The notes under the pieces were generated by a model that did no database searches, was not told the DNA's origin, and saw only the letters and a list, made by a program, of their open reading frames with translations. Below are positions 6,589 through 8,507 of a stretch of 8,507 nucleotides of DNA, in pieces (the stretch's first letter is position 1; each line of letters opens with the position of its first letter). This DNA is from SAR116 cluster bacterium. Lineage in GTDB: Bacteria; Pseudomonadota; Alphaproteobacteria; Puniceispirillales; UBA1172. A program made the translations under genes and the position numbers. The DNA is taken from the NCBI GenBank assembly GCA_002691725.1, contig NZIT01000063.1, forward strand, positions 1-8,507, written 5' to 3'.

Positions 6589-8118
6589 ATGAGGTCAGAT
6601 ATACGATTTTTGCTTAATGGTGAGGAACAGTCCGTTAAGGCCATCAATCCAGATACAACATTGCTGAACTGGTTGCGGCTTAATAAGATGTTAACCGGAA
6701 CCAAAGAAGGGTGCGGAGAAGGTGACTGCGGGGCTTGCACGGTTGTTGTTGCTGATCTCAATCAATCGGGTCAGCTTGTCTATAAAGCCGTCAATGCCTG
6801 TATCCTTTTTCTTCCCATGCTTGATGGATTATCAATCACAACCGTTGAAGCCTTGCGCCGATCTGATGGGGCTTTGCATCCTGTTCAGGCGGCTATTGTT
6901 GCGGGGCATGGGGCGCAATGTGGGTTTTGCACCCCCGGCTTTGTCATGTCACTATATGCTGGATATGAAAATGGCATGGCGGATAACCGCCTCCATATTC
7001 AGCAGATTTTATCGGGAAACTTATGCCGCTGTACTGGCTACGGCGCTCTGATTGATGCGGGGTTAAGCGCGGCGCGCCATTCCCCGTCAGCATCTGAGCA
7101 TGCGGCTGATCTGAGCCACCGCAAGAATGAATATGAATATCTTAAGCGCGGGCAAGATGATAAAGCCATGCTTGGCATTGAGACCGCTGAGCAGGCGTTT
7201 TATGCCCCAAGAGAGCTATCAGAGCTAGCCAGTCTAACCCGCAAATATCCCGATGCGACATTTTTAGCCGGGGCAACCGATATCGGGCTTTGGGTGACGA
7301 AACAGCACCGCCAGATCAAACGCTTTATTTATCTGGGCAGGGTGAATGCGCTTAAGACAATCTCCCACGAGGATGATCGCGTTACCATTGGCGCGGCCGT
7401 CACGCATGCCGAGGCTATGGCGGCGCTGGCAACAGATTTTGAGGGCTTGGCAGAAGTCTGGCAACGCTTTGGTTCAGCGCAAGTGCGGTATTCTGGCACT
7501 GTTGCTGGCAATATCGCAAATGGCTCACCTATTGGTGATATGTCGCCATGCTTTTTGGCGCTAGGGGCAGAATTAACGCTTAATCATGCTGGTAAGACGC
7601 GGCAACTTGCGGTTGATGATTTTTTTATCAGCTATGGCACGCAAGACAGAAAGCAAGGCGAGTTTATAGAAGCGATCAGGCTGCCGCGATTGGGCAGCCA
7701 GGACACTATTCATGCCTATAAGATTTCAAAACGATTTGATCAGGATATTTCCGCCGTCTTAATGGCGGTCTGGATACGCCGCGATAATCAGGTGATTAGC
7801 GATATCCGGATTGGCTTTGGCGGCATGGCGGCAACCCCAGCGCGGGCGTATCAGCTTGAACACGTGCTTAAAGGGCATGATGTGGAACAGCCTTTGCCTG
7901 ATGCGGCTGGGCGCGCTTTGGCAAAAGATTTTCAGCCAATCTCAGATATGCGGGCATCCAGCGCCTATCGTCTGCTTGTTGCCGAAAACCTGTTGCGGAA
8001 AATGCTGATTGAGGTCAGTCAGGATAATGGCGTTAAGCGGCTTTATCCATCATCCTTGCCGCCAGCCCCTGATGTGCCAAAGGCTATCACAATGACCATG
8101 ATCGAGGCAGGAGAATAA
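6589..8118 (+). CDS. xdhA: Xanthine dehydrogenase small subunit (2x[2Fe-2S] and FAD domains)
   Basis: Electron-transfer subunit of xanthine dehydrogenase, which oxidises hypoxanthine to xanthine to urate; electrons pass from the molybdenum site in XdhB through two iron-sulfur clusters to FAD. The product has 509 residues. The plant-type ferredoxin domain has Cys42, Cys47, Cys50 (CGEGDCGACT) and Cys71. The second cluster domain has Cys111, Cys114 (QCGFCTPG), Cys146 and Cys148 (CRCTGYG). A linker of about 50 residues leads to the FAD domain with LAGATDIG (226-233) and TVAGNIANGSPIGD (304-317), then the C-terminal CO-dehydrogenase-flavoprotein-like part. All cluster ligands are present. ATG 6589 has GGGGGA (6576-6581) 7 nt upstream. 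The family is cytoplasmic. xdhB starts 2 nt after its stop. The 117-nt leader could hold its own control, but I see no convincing promoter. Confidence 0.95.
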   Translation: MRSDIRFLLNGEEQSVKAINPDTTLLNWLRLNKMLTGTKEGCGEGDCGACTVVVADLNQSGQLVYKAVNACILFLPMLDGLSITTVEALRRSDGALHPVQAAIVAGHGAQCGFCTPGFVMSLYAGYENGMADNRLHIQQILSGNLCRCTGYGALIDAGLSAARHSPSASEHAADLSHRKNEYEYLKRGQDDKAMLGIETAEQAFYAPRELSELASLTRKYPDATFLAGATDIGLWVTKQHRQIKRFIYLGRVNALKTISHEDDRVTIGAAVTHAEAMAALATDFEGLAEVWQRFGSAQVRYSGTVAGNIANGSPIGDMSPCFLALGAELTLNHAGKTRQLAVDDFFISYGTQDRKQGEFIEAIRLPRLGSQDTIHAYKISKRFDQDISAVLMAVWIRRDNQVISDIRIGFGGMAATPARAYQLEHVLKGHDVEQPLPDAAGRALAKDFQPISDMRASSAYRLLVAENLLRKMLIEVSQDNGVKRLYPSSLPPAPDVPKAITMTMIEAGE

Positions 8119-8120
8119 GC

Positions 8121-8507
8121 ATGGCAGGCTCATCGCTTCACCAACCTGTTGCCCATGATAGCGCCACGCTTTATGTGACGGGCGAGGCAAGATATGTTGA
8201 TGATATCGCCTTTCCTGCTGACGGGCTTCACCTTGCCCTTGGTCTGTCGGAACGCGCCCATGCTAATATTTTGGAAATGGATTTATCCGATTGCCTGGCC
8301 AGCCGCGATGTAGTGACGGTGCTTACCGCCGCCGATATTCCTGGTGATAATGACGCCAGTCCAGTTTTTGGCGATGATCCTGTTTTTGCAGAAAACACCG
8401 TTGAATATCATGGGCAGGCGATATTTGCGGTTGTTGCCCATAGCGCCAAAGCCGCACGAATAGCTGCGGCAAAAGCTCGGATTACCTATCAAGACCTGCC
8501 ATCTATC
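8121..8507 (+). CDS. xdhB: Xanthine dehydrogenase large (molybdenum-cofactor) subunit, N-terminal part, cut by the window edge
   Basis: Catalytic subunit that in this family carries the molybdopterin cofactor and binds hypoxanthine or xanthine. The frame is open from ATG 8121 to the last base, giving 129 residues with no stop. The start has AGGAGA (8109-8114) 6 nt upstream and lies 2 nt after the xdhA stop. Seen: HDSATLYVTGEARYVDDI (from residue 12), LHLALGLSERAHANI, VVTVLTAADIPGDND, and VEYHGQAIFAVVAHSAKAA. These form the standard first part of the aldehyde oxidase/xanthine dehydrogenase a/b hammerhead domain. The usual length is about 750-800 residues, so the cofactor-binding and active-site portions lie outside the window and their integrity cannot be judged. 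Confidence 0.94.
   Translation, partial: MAGSSLHQPVAHDSATLYVTGEARYVDDIAFPADGLHLALGLSERAHANILEMDLSDCLASRDVVTVLTAADIPGDNDASPVFGDDPVFAENTVEYHGQAIFAVVAHSAKAARIAAAKARITYQDLPSI

Overview
The window is one continuous, same-strand (+) block of purine-catabolism and uptake genes. The organism is a bacterium, most likely an alphaproteobacterium. This rests on the cytochrome-c-linked membrane urate oxidase (PuuD), the split XdhA/XdhB xanthine dehydrogenase and the BMP-type ABC transporter. The base composition looks moderate, with many AT-rich codons. A marine alphaproteobacterium of the SAR116 kind would fit, but that is a guess.

Layout, left to right. Bases 1-307 hold the 3' part of uraH (5-hydroxyisourate hydrolase, 5' end outside the window). 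Bases 325-1599 hold puuD, a membrane urate oxidase with a C-terminal cytochrome c domain. Bases 1608-5243 hold a two-domain ABC ATPase and two permeases of the BMP-linked nucleoside/purine importer family, packed with a 4-nt and then an 8-nt overlap. After a 106-nt T-rich gap containing a 14-nt periodic repeat comes the matching substrate-binding protein (5350-6471). A 117-nt gap with a strong stem-loop leads to xdhA (6589-8118), followed after 2 nt by xdhB, which runs off the right edge.

How it fits together. The ABC system probably imports a purine base, nucleoside or related compound (inferred from family and context). XdhA/XdhB oxidise hypoxanthine and xanthine to urate. PuuD oxidises urate to 5-hydroxyisourate and passes electrons to its own c-type heme, so no H2O2 is expected. 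UraH hydrolyses 5-hydroxyisourate to OHCU. The OHCU decarboxylase (UraD), the XdhC chaperone and any regulator are not in the window.

I found no RNA genes, mobile elements, CRISPR arrays or pseudogenes. The enzymes and transporter are recognisable known families. The less ordinary points are the 14-nt phased repeat before the binding-protein gene, the 15-nt in-frame repeats at the ends of two consecutive transporter genes, the binding protein's atypical N-terminus, and the unassigned transporter substrate.
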